Shown: positions 32,906 through 44,378 of the stretch, one piece after another | Position numbering within the stretch: the stretch's first letter is position 1 | Layout of the letters: every line of letters starts with the position of its first letter | Source: Triatoma infestans | Taxonomy: Eukaryota; Arthropoda; Insecta; Hemiptera; Reduviidae | DNA length: 64,000 nt | NCBI GenBank assembly: GCA_011037195.1 | Contig: JAAEAF010004322.1 | Location: 1-64,000, forward strand | Direction: 5' to 3' | Translations under genes and position numbers: made by a program | Notes under the pieces: model-generated | Database searches by the model: none | What the model was told of the DNA's origin: nothing | The model's input: the letters and a program-made list of their open reading frames with translations, nothing else

Positions 32906-33989
32906 TACGCTTCAAGCGGCCAGACGACTCCCTGAACACATCAAATTCTTGAAAATTTTACGAATTTTTCAACAAATCCTCTTTACTGCCGCACTCTTCT
33001 CTCAGCCCCTGCAGGGCACCACCTAACCTCTTTCGCCCAGGGTCTGTCACACCATCTCTCGTCCACAGCCCTCTTGCTTAGCGTTTTTTTTTCTCTCTCT
33101 CATATTGGACGGCTGGCGAAGCCTGGTCAAAATACAAATAATTTCTTCCTTCTCCTTTCTCATTTTTTCCCTCAGTCAAAAAACAAGAAGAAAACATCGC
33201 TGATTAAAATAAATGAAGTTATATAAGTGGAAAGTAACAACTGGTCACCCTGCAAAATCTCTCTTTCGGAGCGTAAAATCGCGAGCCAAATTTCATTTGA
33301 CAATTCCGCCGCTAGAGGAAGAAAGCAGTACGAGATGAATTGACCGTTATCAATTAGTCTGGTTGATGGTGCTATCTGGCGGTATAAAATTGAATTAAAT
33401 TGTAATAAAATATAGTAATTATAAGAAATTAATAAAATAAAAGAACATAGTGTATAATATTTTTTTTTTAATTTAATCTTTCATCATTTCAACTTTCCGC
33501 TAAATAAAGATGAAAAAAGATATGTAATATAAATGCCGATAAAAAAGAAAGAAAGGAAATTCTTCAAATCTTTAGTTTGAGGTGTGCAATCTTTATTCCT
33601 GTCAACTAAAACATTCATTCATTGCCAGAGCCATGTAAATTAAAAATACAAGTCACCTGGAAAAGTTTTACTTTTCATTTTTTTTGTTTTTACTTCTTCT
33701 GAATTAAAAATAAAAAAATAAAACTCTAGTAAGAAAGTCATTTCCTTTAGGTGGAAATAGATTGTCTACATATTCATAAATACTGCAATACTTCCAAGAA
33801 GATGGGAAAATAATGTTTTATGTAAATCATTAATTTATAAATTCACATTCTATTCAAATCACTAGCTACATAATTTCAACACAAAATTTTAAAACTAAAT
33901 TATAGCTTTATTGTAGTCAGATCGAACTTATACGTCTTCCGCTCTCTGCACAAAATAACAAACTCCGTTTGTTTACATTTTTCCTTTTT

Positions 33990-34260
33990 TACCAAATATT
34001 CAGCTCTATTTTTGCTTGCTTTCTCTTACTGCTGCAAGAAGTATTGCGAGCGTGGCAAATTTTACAAAAATTTTGTTTTCACCGGAAATCGTTATCACGT
34101 TTTGAGCTCCCCCTGAGTAAGGAAGAAATGTTTTTAGCAAATGTTCTCTCTCTCGTTTACTAGAAGGTTTTTAATGAAAATCCAACCGGATGTACTACTT
34201 TATGAAATGATTTATTTCGATTTTTTTAAAAATTGCTCGGAGGATTTATTTTGTTTGAAC
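33990..34260 (+). repeat. Module M, 5' part, diverged
   Basis: CTTACTGCTGCAAGAAGTAT, GCGTGGCAAATTTT, TTTTCACCGGAAAT and CCTGAGTAAGGA match the starts of copies at 16230 and 37384. It fades after about 34260. From 34260 to 35600 no gene is supported. Confidence 0.5.
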
Positions 34261-35612
34261 TTTATTTTGTTTGTCATACATATAGACAGTAACGCATACC
34301 ATACAGCCTAAATCATTTTTGATTTTTCTTGAAATTGATTTTTAATTGATTCTTGTTGTCCACCAAGTGTGTTCAAAGTTCCTCACTAACAATATGTATT
34401 GCAGAGAACAGTTAAATATGTTTGTTAAACAACAATTCAGTTTGCCAAAATGTGACTTTACTAGTTTTCCAACTTTCCTCGATTTTCTCCACATTGAGTT
34501 CTTCTCTTTACCACACATCACCTTTATGGAAAGATTATTATTTCAAAAGATTGATTTTTCATCTTTCTGGAGACTGAGACTGAGGGAAGTCTTAGACTTC
34601 CCTCCATTATGCAATTTTAGGGCAATGTGGCTAGTGGGTGATGAAGGATCTATGTTTTGTACAAATTCCCACTTTCAAGGAAATTGTCTATCAGAACAGC
34701 GATAACTGGTGCAAGAAAAAGTGGTAAGATTTTTTCATACCTGGAGTGAGGGAAGAGAGCTATAACGTGGTGTTGTCAAGAAGGAAGAAATAGTACCGAA
34801 TGCGCTCAACAGATACAGCAAGCTGCCTAAATAGAAGAGTTACCGGCTAGGTAATATTATAAAAAAGGACTTTGAACTACATGGGAAAAGATTCCATAAA
34901 ATAATAATGAAAGAGGCAGTCTAAACTTTTCGTTCACAAGTGGAGTACTCCCTATATGTTGTTTGCCGTGAACCAAATTTGTTCAATTATAAGAAAGTGG
35001 TTTTGCAGGGAGGTGTTATAGTCGCTGTGAAATTTGCAAAGTAAATAGAGAAATTTATTCTAAAATAAATTTGTGGCCACAGACGAGAAAACATTGTAAT
35101 AAATGAGCTAAGCTTACCTCTAATCTAATAATAGTACTGTATACGAATTAAATTTGTATCTTACAGATTAAAGAGTGAACAAGACTAGTAAAACAATTTT
35201 GTCTATCTTCTTTAGAATTCCTAAGGAAAGAAAAGAAATTACTTAATTATGGCCTACTAGGAATCGCGTAATTTTTATTAAGTATTTTTACTACCTGGAC
35301 ACCGAATTTGAGTTCCCGTACCCTAAATAGGTCATAGAGCATAAAAAAGAAAACTATAATTACTCTCATGTCAACATCAAATAAAATCCCCGTTCCACTT
35401 ACTTTAGCAAACCACGCCTCAAAACACTTGAGCGATTGCAGCTTCTTGCAATGAAGCAATATATTTCCGGTATAAAAATCAGTTTCGCAAGTTTGATTCA
35501 TTTATGTTAATAAGGGATTACGTGTTGAATCAATTTATTTTTTTCACAGGTTTCATCAAGTCACTCAGTCACTCTGGGTACAGTTTTTAAAAGGCAGAAG
35601 ATGGAAAGCTAC

Positions 35613-35717
35613 CGAGATGAGTCACGTATGCTACAATTACTTCCATAACGAGATGAGTCACGTATGCTACAATTACTTCCATAACGAGATGAGTCACGTA
35701 TGCTACAATTACTTCCA
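35613..35717. repeat. Three tandem 36-bp units with AP-1-like sites
   Basis: Three near-perfect units (35613-35648, 35649-35684, 35685-35717 partial) each carry ATGAGTCACGTATGCTAC and ATTACTTCC. Each holds TGAGTCA, the AP-1/CNC consensus. From 35718 to 36445 no gene is seen. Confidence 0.9.
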
Positions 35718-36445
35718 ACAATTTATTGTTCAACTTTTTTAATTTTAGAAATACAAAATTTAACCAAGTATATATTATAATATTATATTATTATGTTTGT
35801 AGGTGACATGAACTGATTAAAATATCACACCCTCGTACTAAACTTCGGTGATTGTCAATTAAACTTTCCATTGGCATCATAAACAATAACAACGTAACCT
35901 TATCCATAACACTTTCTCTATTTAAATTCTTCGCTGACGACAAGGTTTTTCACTTTACACGCCTCAAACTTTATCAACTTCCTGTGCTACGGTGTTGGTT
36001 TCTCATTAAACTTTCTAATTGTTTCTGTTATATATATATAAAACTAAAAGAATGTAATAAACAATTGATGAAGTGGTTTAATTTTGTGACAGTTCTTAGA
36101 TTGGAGTTACTTCTTGACACTTTTCAAGAGTGTCCACTACAAAGAGAAAAAAGTAATGCGCTAAAATTGTAGTTACATGTATTTTTGTACGGATTCTGGT
36201 TGTTTAAGTAATTATTATATATTATTGTTATGTAGAAGAAATGAGGCTAATAGTTCTATTGTTTACAATTAGACCTATGGGATGCAAGTTCTACCACTTC
36301 CGAATAGAAACATAATGCTGTACGCACCCATTAGTAGAAATTGATAATTCAAATAAGTTTTCCTAGATTGTTCTTACGATTTCATTAAACAGATATTGAA
36401 AAGTTTCTGGTTTTGAAAATAGATGCCGCTGAGATCTGAAAGGGG

Positions 36446-36966
36446 AGATTATTATTTTATTATTCAAGGAAGGGGAGGGCGAAACCCTACGTTATCCAAA
36501 GCCTCCCTGGGCCCATACAGCTATTCCAAAAGAATAACAACTACCAAGTCTGGAACAAAAGTCCAGGCCCAGGTTTTACACATCTAAGATTTACCACATT
36601 CCGAACAAAACGGACAGAAACTTAAAAGGACATAGCTTAAGATCTTCTACCGATATCCTACTCCGGCCAAAAGTCCTAAACCTAATCTCCTCACAGCCCA
36701 AACAATTCGTCATGAGATGTATGGGTGTTTCCTCCTCCGTCTCACAGACTCTACAAAAGGGGTCAGGCAGGAGCCCCATTGTATAGAAATGTTAAGCCAC
36801 AATGCCCAATGAGGAAGCCAACCAGATGCTTCCGAGAGGTCCGAGAAAGGCACAGGACCCCCTCACTCAAAGCCCCGCCCGGATCCCCAATGAGCATCTT
36901 AGACTGCCGACAACCTACTATACTCATCCATAAGAATGAGTGCTGTGAGGCCATCCATGTCTGGAG
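36446..36966 (-). mobile_element. 5'-truncated LINE B copy
   Basis: Reverse-strand copy of the last 500 bp of LINE B: the RNase H tail (QHSFLWMSIVGCRQSKML), a CRVCETEEETPIHLMTNC motif, and a 3' UTR ending in an AAT-rich tail at 36446-36466. It is diverged, with a frameshift between the two open pieces. No target duplication was evident. Confidence 0.8.
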
Positions 36967-37089
36967 TTGACAAAAATATCGGGCGAACGCCCGAAACCGG
37001 TCTATGATCAGAAAAAGAAGCAGGCTATCTCGGAAAATCTCTCTGATGATTAGAAGTATGTGGAAGAAGTAAAATAAATATGAAATAAG

Positions 37090-37265
37090 TATCAGGAAAC
37101 TTGTGTGGGAAATCTAGCGAGAGAAGCGAACCTCCTGAAGTGGAAGTGTGCAGGTCATGTGGCGAGATTGGAAGACCTGCGCTGGACCAAAATATGTATC
37201 CCAGAGACAGGTAACGGCGCAGAGGAAGTCAGCAATAACATGGAGGAAAGACTGGATTTGCAGTA
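37090..37265 (+). pseudogene. RTE-like LINE C-terminal fragment
   Basis: The frame gives LKWKCAGHVARLEDLRWTK, the WxGHVAR signature near the end of RTE-type ORF2. About 55 residues remain. Sequence before it (36970-37090) is unrecognised. Confidence 0.5.
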
Positions 37266-37383
37266 GTATAGGCCGGCCAGAAATAATAGTGATATGGTCG
37301 CGTATAATAAATAACTTGTAATAGTTGATAATTAGTAAGCTGACAATTATAGATTGTGTGATCTGTTTAATGAGCTGAAGCGA

Positions 37384-37656
37384 TCATCTTTCTTTCCCTT
37401 ACTGCTGAAGGAAGTATTACGATCGTGTCAAAGTTCGAAATTCACTGGAATATACGTTGTTAAGAAGTCCCCTGAGGACGAAAAAATCTTTTTAGTGAAA
37501 CAAAATACCTCGAAAAAGGAAACTCGCAGAAGCTCGAACTTGGCATTCTGTCCAGCTACTACACCGCCTCTTCACCAAGGTTTCGGACAAAATCCATCAA
37601 CCGGTTTTCTTAGTTTCGCGATTTTCTTTAAACTAAGTATACTGTTTACATTTGTT
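37384..37656 (+). repeat. Module M, interrupted by an LTR-like insertion
   Basis: CTTACTGCTGAAGGAAGTAT, CCTGAGGACGAAAAAAT, TGGCATTCTGTCCAG and GATTTTCTTTAAACTA are module landmarks. The module resumes at about 38303 with CATTTGAAACATTTTTCCC. Confidence 0.65.
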
Positions 37657-38302
37657 ATGACATGGCAAAGTCATTGACATCGGCAAAGTACGCCAAAGAA
37701 ATAATTTACAAAAGGTGAAAACAGTAACACTGTTGGCCGCCGACAGCCGCGGTCAACCAAACAAACAACAAAGCCTTTTCATCAATTCTCACATCAAAAG
37801 GCAGGCACCGCGATAAGTATGGCCACTAAATAAGGTCAGAAACTACGAAGGTCGCACAAGGCCGCACACTAAGACAGATATCTTGGTGTGAGTGTGAACA
37901 ACAGTATATATAAACTCTATGATATACGACGAGAGGAGTATTATATCATCTACGACCAAACTATACACGAGCGGCAATTCACAGTTATATTCAACTTATC
38001 ATTCTCGTAGTTGTGCACTTTAGTTCGTTATTTTAACCATTCTAAATTATCAGCTATTTATCTTCTATTTATTATTAAGTATTTTATTATAGTTATTAGT
38101 TACCATTTATCACGTTTAAATTATTGTTAAAATACAGTTTATTTTTATATAAAAAACCGTTTAATAATTCGAGCACTAACTTCCAAATCTCTCAAACTAA
38201 CTTCCGCCCTCTTCAAGACATCTGCTACTCCAGGAATCACACAACAAACGATTCCATTACATCTAATACCTGATTCCATTACACATTCATACATCCCCAC
38301 CA
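37657..38302 (+). mobile_element. Probable LTR or LTR-element remnant inserted in module M
   Basis: It begins near TGTTATGACATGG, contains a strong TATA box (AGTATATATAAACT, about 37910) and an AT-rich second half. CATTTG occurs at both junctions (37650-37656 and about 38301-38306) as a possible short target duplication. No proper CA-3' end was found and no ORF is recognisable, so the class is uncertain. Confidence 0.35.
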
Positions 38303-38671
38303 CTTCCATTTGAAACATTTTTCCCAGAAAATTCATTGTGCGGGAGGTTATGGGAACATTAGCGCTAATTAGAAGCATAGATAGAATTTCAAATTTGTAA
38401 AAGTTGTTAACCGAAAGTGCAAATACCAGAATATTTTTTAAATAATTTTTTTCCAATTTTTCTTGAAAAATGATTATAATAATTTGCTTCCAACTTGGAG
38501 TGGTAACTGCACCGATATAAACGTTACCACTTGTAACTTTTTCAAAAAGTTGATTTTATGTAGTTCTGCGGAATTCGTAGCATTAAATTTCAAATTACAT
38601 GGGATTGGTCCAATCTTAATGGTGCTCTCTTTTGGTTTTGCACTGTGTAATCTAAAAAGACTACTACCTAG

Positions 38672-38941
38672 TTATCCCTCAACCACCTCTTTCGTCAGGC
38701 CATAACCAGCCATTATCTCCTCAACCCGGTCCCTCCATCTACGTCTACCTATCCTCCTTCGGCCATCCGCCTCGCTGTCCATCACCATCCTAGACAATCT
38801 TCCTGGGCCCATCCTCCTCACATGCCCATAGTACGTGAGTGCCTTAGTCTCAATGATTTCCAAGATGTTCCTCTCCACTCCCATCCTGTTTCTAAGGTCG
38901 TCATTTCTAACTCTGTCCAAAAGGTGCAAGTAAGACCTCAA
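38672..38941 (-). pseudogene. LINE ORF2 C-terminal fragment
   Basis: The 89-codon open piece has LLDRVRNDDLRNRMG, KALTYYGHVRRM and RRRIGRRRWRDRVEEIMA, the usual C-terminal tail of RTE-like LINEs. It is distinct from the fragment at 37090, and its upstream domains are absent. Confidence 0.6.
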
Positions 38942-38999
38942 ATTCTCAGGGGGCTCGTCAACAACGTCAGGAGCAATATCAATACGAGATAGCTCATTA

Positions 39000-39995
39000 C
39001 AACTACTATAACAGAAGGAAAAGAGTTGTTCAAAACATTATGAACTCTGGGCTCCTAAGCAGAGCCTATACAAATTGATAAGCTAGAAGCACACTTCAAG
39101 GCTATTTTTTAACAGCCTAATAATAATGAGAGAGAAGTTTACGAAATAGCTCTTTCCAATCCTAATGTTGTGCAGATTATACTTAGGACCTCATATGTTC
39201 CTGAGCAGAGGAGGCACCATTCTTATACATAAAGGAAAAGGAGTGGCCAGTTGAAGACCCATCACTGTTTTCCAGAGTCCGTCGAATAATTAAGAAAGAC
39301 CATGAGCTGAGGCGCCAGATTAGCTTTCATTCTTGTCAGAGAGGATTCATTAAGGGTCTTTTAGGGTGCCATATGAACTCCAGGATTATTAATTCTGTGC
39401 TTAAGGATGCCAAATGTACGTAGCTTTTTTCGATGTCACTAGGCCTTTGATAATGAGCATGCAGCCAGGTCTCTGGAAGCTAGAGGAGTTTCTTTAGATC
39501 TCACCAAGTTGATTTCTTCGCTGTTGGGAAACAATAGGGTTTCAATAGTTCTTGGAAGCATAAAACTGAACCAATTTCGGTGAAGAGAGGAGATTCACAA
39601 GGCAGGCCATTATCATCTGGTCTCTTAATCTATCTATTGACCATCTCTATCATGAGATCTGCGATCATGATTTTTCTAGTCAGTATGGGTATAAGTTGTG
39701 CGCTGCTGATAACGTCATCCTGAGGGACATGCGGAAATCAAGCGGTGACGGCTTGCAATGATAAAGCAGCAGAAAGAACCGCCACGGGTATCAATTGGAT
39801 ATTCACGGAGATTGGCTTAGCAGTTAACCCTCAGAAGAGCACATCTACAGTAATTAACAGAGGAAGGCTTCACGAATCCAGTCTGGCTCATGAGAACGGA
39901 ATATAATAGAATCTATTACATTAAATATCTTGGGTGCAGTTACAAAGAAGAGTTAACGCGTGATGAGGAAGCTATAACTCGACTCAGCAATAGTA
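39000..39995 (+). pseudogene. R2-like LINE reverse transcriptase remnant
   Basis: Broken plus-strand frames give SCQRGFIKG, GCHMNSRIINSVLKDAK, FFDV..FDN (motif A), a PLSSGLFNLSID motif-B tail, a degenerate catalytic box (AADN) and GLAVNPQKSTSTVINRGR. The order is correct for RT, and the VNPxKS block resembles R2-type elements. Many stops make it an old relic. The clade call is tentative. Confidence 0.5.
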
Positions 39996-40195
39996 AGCTA
40001 AACTCGGTGGAGTAAACATCGGAGAGTTGTAGTGTACTGTGAACTTCGTTGAGTGTTGTTTTCCAACTTACTATATATTAAATTATTACTTTCACTATCA
40101 TTCTACTTGCAATTTTTCTCGTTTATCTTTCCTTTCTTTGTCTTTCTCTCTTTTAATAATTAACTAGTAATTGGATTAATTATAAGGCTATTGGA

Positions 40196-40528
40196 ATGGC
40201 TAATCTGAACATGAATGAGTTAATGAATATGTTGAGTGATCTATCAGATGTTAAACTACAATCGTTATTAAAAACAGAAGAAATGCAGATTTTTATTGAT
40301 CAGTTAAACATTTGTAAGGAGGATAATGAATTCTTAAAAAAGCAGGTGAAAGATATGAAGATTAAATTCCAGTTAATAAATGAAGAATTAGAATATTTAA
40401 AAAACAATTCACGTAAGAGGAACTTAATTGTAATAGGCTGGAAGGTACCTAATGTAGGCAATTACTATGATACATTTAGGGAAATTTATAGAAAATATTT
40501 GCTACTTGGCAAGGAGAATGCTGTTTAG
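40196..40528 (+). pseudogene. LINE C ORF1 N-terminal coiled-coil fragment
   Basis: 110 codons, rich in K/E/L/N, with a heptad-like stretch from residue about 40 to 80 and a terminal RKRNLIVIGWKVPN strand. The latter resembles the start of the RNA-binding region in LINE ORF1 proteins. The frame then breaks, with further ORF1-like sequence to about 40960. Confidence 0.5.
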
Positions 40529-40962
40529 AACGTTACACACTTTCTAAATGGTTAAGGTCCTTGTTACTATGAAAATGAAAGTGACGTGCTTGAAGCATTG
40601 AAGAATGCATGCAGAGTTAAAGGTAAATGTTTTATAAGCAGAGACTATTGTTACCAAACAAGACAACAAAGGAAGAAGTTGGTAGCTGTTCGCAGAAAAA
40701 TAATAAGCAGTACTGATAAGGTAAATGTTGTTGTTAAGGGTGGAATTTTAATAGTAAATGGATAAAAGTTTACTTGGAATAATGATGAGGGCATCTTATA
40801 TAACTGCGATAATGGTTGCGATAAAATTAAGGAATTAACGGGCCTGGAATTGACAAATTTTGTAGAAGATTTGATTATTGCTGATGAGAAGCAAAATGAT
40901 GACCCTCAAAACAATGAAACTGTGAAATTAAAAAAAATATATGACGCTATGCTTCAACATAA

Positions 40963-41851
40963 TTGACAGTAATTATACAGGACATAATTGATACAGTAAA
41001 ATATAATACCTTGGTTATTGGACCAGTAAATGTTGAAGCTCTTGCTAGGAACTTTGATTTTTTGAAGGATGTGGTAGAAGACTTTGATGTCATCGGTATT
41101 TGTGAAAAATGGATGAGTGAAATGATATTAAAAACTTTAAACATTGGAAATTATGATGTGATTCATAAAGCTGCTTTAAAACTAAAGACGAGAGGAAGAT
41201 GTTCAGGTGGAATCAGTATTTATTATAAAGACTCTATTATAGTTTCTGAAGTCAAAACTTAGTAGAAGTGCATCAATCAATTATTGTGGTTACAAATAAA
41301 AACCTCTGAGAGTGCAAATGTGCCTTTGGTATGGCAGTAATGTATAATCCTCCTGAGGCTTTCATGTAGATGATTTTTATGTTAAGCTGGCTAAGGAAGT
41401 TGGTTTAGTAAGGGAAAAATATGAAGAAAGTGATCTACTTTTAACTGGGGATTTGAATGCGAGGACTGGAGGTGAGCAACCGGAATTGGAGCTTGAGGTA
41501 TTGCGAAGATGCAGCAAGGATCGGGAGATAAATAAAGAAGGGAAGAAGTTGTTAAATTTTTATGAAGTGTGTGGCCTAGATATAGTGAATGGAAGTTGTG
41601 GAAGTATTCAATCTTCTGCTGATTTTACTTGTGTAAGTACACTAGGTACAAGTATTATTGATTACATGCTAGGCTCAGAAAATATTTTCCATAGCACAAC
41701 CAACTTTGAAATATTAGATTTTCCTGGATCTTCTTATAATTTGTTAAAAATAAATATTGATTGTTTGGTAAAGAAAGAGATTTATTTAATGAATGAAGTA
41801 CATATTAAAATAAGGAAATATGTTTGGAATGTTGCTGTGGCGTTAAAATAA
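40963..41851 (+). pseudogene. LINE C endonuclease remnant
   Basis: Two open pieces (40963-41262 and 41453-41851) give VIGICEKWMS, GGISIYYKDS, TGDLNARTGG and TSIIDYMLGS. These are the conserved blocks of an APE-type endonuclease, with breaks between. It is followed in frame by linker sequence up to the gypsy insertion. Confidence 0.65.
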
Positions 41852-42231
41852 CTTATACAGTTGAAGATAAAAAGTTTAATAATAATAGTTACCACACAAA
41901 AATATACATTATGTAAACATGAAACATAAAACTACATAGAATAATGGCCATGAAATGAAAAAGATATATTTCAAGCTTGAGTAAACGGACTGGCAGCGAA
42001 GGTACTGCGTTTTTAAAGTAACCAGAAGGTAGGTTAACTCTAAACAGGGCCGCCCCAGTGACCTCAAGATATTTCTTGGGGAACGAGACTCGACGTCCTG
42101 ATCGGGTAGTTTGAGTTGGTGGTTGATCTTGATGGCTTGTTTGAGTAGTGTCCTGTTTGGTGCTGGATGGTATTAGAGTGTCCTCAGAAGCTGCCTCAGG
42201 TTCGTGGAGGAGGAAAGCCGGCTTAAGTTGG

Positions 42232-43225
42232 TCAATGGAGCAGTCTATAGTTTAGCCTTTCCTTAATCATCTCTATCTTGAAGTGTTTGTCGGTGCATGA
42301 TAAAACCTTAAAGGGCCCGTCATAGACCGGTTGTAAAGGGGTTCTATGAGATCCCTTCTGACGAAAATGTGAGTGGCACTCTTTAATTCGGGGTGCACGA
42401 AAAAGGTTTTCGCTGGATGACGGCTTGTAAGCATTGGTTTTAGCTGTGCTACGCTTTCTATTTAAAACCTGTGACGAATGATGGTACGTCTGTCGTTTTT
42501 GCTGTATCGTCAAAGAAATCGGAAGGGAGGCGTACACCTTCTCCGTAAACTACTTCAGCTGCTGTAGTGTTGAACTCAGGTATTATATAGCTTCGCAGCC
42601 GAGGAGTACCAATGGAAGTTTGAGAGATGAGCCTTCAACGACTCCTTTAGTTTGTGATGCCACCTTTCAATTTTACCGTTTGATGAAGGGTGGTAAGCGG
42701 TAGTTTTTACATGATTTGTGCCAAGGTATCTCATTAGGGCTGTAAATAATGTGTTGTCGAATTGACGTCCTCTATCGGTTGTGATGTACTGAGGTATACC
42801 AAAGCGTGCGATCCAGTTCGCAACCAATGCAAAGGCGACACATTCCGCTGAAATATTGTTAAGCGGTATTGCTTCTGGCCATCTGGAAAATCGGTCAATT
42901 ATCGTCAAAAGATAAGTGTACCCTTGACATGTTGGAAGCGGGCCCACTATGTCAACGTTCACGTAGGAGAACCGACGTTCGGGTGGTATGTATTCTCCGA
43001 TGGGGCTGACTGTCTGCCTCCAGACTTTGCTCTTTGGCAAGGTATACACGCCTGAGCCCATTTCGTACAGTCTTTGTTCACCGATGGCCACAGGGATCTT
43101 TGTTTGATCATCCGTACAGTTCCCTTGACCCCATGTGAAACATTATGCACTGAGTCAAAAATAGTTCGTCTGTACGCTTCTAGAATGTAAGGCCTTAAAG
43201 TGGAAGTTGAGCAGTCACAAATCAA
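42232..43225 (-). pseudogene. Ty3/gypsy integrase remnant
   Basis: It contains an HHCC-type zinc domain (HNVSHG ... CIPCQRAK, 42959-43225). The catalytic core follows with D ([11 protein letters not shown]), D (TDRGRQFD) and E (NGKIERWH) at 42576-43091, then a C-terminal part (YDGPFKVLSC, 42232-42537). All three DDE residues can be seen, but frames are broken near 43090 and 42560. Confidence 0.8.
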
Positions 43226-43282
43226 CTCGGTGTTCTCGTTCGCTAGTGCTACTGCTTTTAACTTGAGAGAGCACGTAGGTGA

Positions 43283-43896
43283 CTATCGAAGTTGCTGTAG
43301 CTCCTTATCCTGCGACTGGATTAGAGTGATGGTTTCCCATGAAATGATACCAGCGAGAGCAAGTGATTCGATGCGAGAGCAAGCATCTGCTGCAGCATTA
43401 TCTGTCCCTTTAATGTGGTTAATATATGTAGAGAACTGACCGATATAGTCGAGGTACCTTACTTGCCTGGGAGAGGCCTTGTCCGGACGTTGAGAGAATG
43501 CATAGATCAGAGGCTTGTGATCTGTATATATTATATATGACATTCTCTTTCTTCTAATAGATACCGGAAATGTTTGATCGCTGAGTATATGGCTAATAAT
43601 TCGCAATCGTAAGTACTATATCGTTGCTGGGTTGGATTTAACTTCTGTGAGAAGAAAGCCAGCGGCTCCTTTCGACCAGCTCGAATTTGATGAATTGAAG
43701 CCCCTACGGCGAAATCGGATGCATCAGCTGTCAAAATGTAACGTGGCCTCCGAAAGGCTGGTTTTAAGTTGCTCAAAGGCGGCCATGGTATGGCATTACT
43801 TTTTGTCGTTTTTTTTTTGGCGCCTTTTAAAAATTCCAAAAGTGGAGCTTGTAATTTAACCGTGTTGGGGAGTGATATTCTGTAAAAATTTAGCAT
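43283..43896 (-). pseudogene. Ty3/gypsy RT connection and RNase H region
   Basis: Two overlapping frames give RRFLGMLNFYR, the connection, then RNase H landmarks TADASDFAVGA, YDCELLAIYSAIKHFRY, TDHKPLIYAF and DNAAADACSRI. There is one frameshift near 43540. Confidence 0.8.
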
Positions 43897-43960
43897 GCCG
43901 AGGAATCGGCGTAGGTCGGCGACTGTTTTGGGTAATAGGTAATTCCTTATTGTTGTGACC

Positions 43961-44226
43961 CTATGAGGGACGAACTATTTTTGACTCAGTGCATAATGTT
44001 TCACATGGGCAATCGATGAACCGCTGAAAAGACTGCGCAGCATTCCGAAGCCCGAAAGGGAGCTTTAAAAATTCAAATAAACCAAAAGGTGTTATTACAG
44101 CCGTTTTAGGCACGTCCCTTGGGTCAACAGGTATGTGGTGATATGCCCTTATCAAATCTATTTTCGAAAAAACATGTTTCCCTTGAAGGCCTACATTGAA
44201 GTCGTGTAGATGTGGCACGGGATATC
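43961..44226 (-). pseudogene. Ty3/gypsy reverse transcriptase fragment, catalytic box replaced
   Basis: It retains HVFSKIDLIRAYHHIPV (motif A) and TPFGLFEFLKLPFGLRNAA (motif B), up to FQRFID. The YxDD region and its surroundings are gone. In their place is a 41-bp inverted copy (43969-44009) of sequence from the integrase region (43130-43170). The frame resumes as RVTTIRNY near 43950. It is non-functional. Confidence 0.8.
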
Positions 44227-44378
44227 TGTGATTATAAAAACATGAAACTACATTGAATAATGGCCATGAAATGAAAAAGATATATTTCAAACTTGAGTAA
44301 ACGAACTGGCAGCGAAGGTACTGCGTTTTTAAAGTAACCAGAAGGTAGGTTAAGTCCAAACAGGGCCGCCACAATGCT

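Larger units (their letters stand above)
41912..44373 (-). mobile_element. Internally deleted Ty3/gypsy LTR retrotransposon with about 145-bp LTRs
   Basis: Direct repeats at 41912-42057 and about 44229-44373 (shared GAAAAAGATATATTTCAA, ACTGGCAGCGAAGGTACTGC) flank a minus-strand pol remnant. The pol region starts immediately inside the right repeat at RT motif RYPVPHLHDF, so gag, protease and the N-terminal RT are missing. The pol ORF appears to end in the left LTR (SFPKKYLEVTGAAL). I could not establish a target duplication. The element splits LINE C. Confidence 0.75.
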
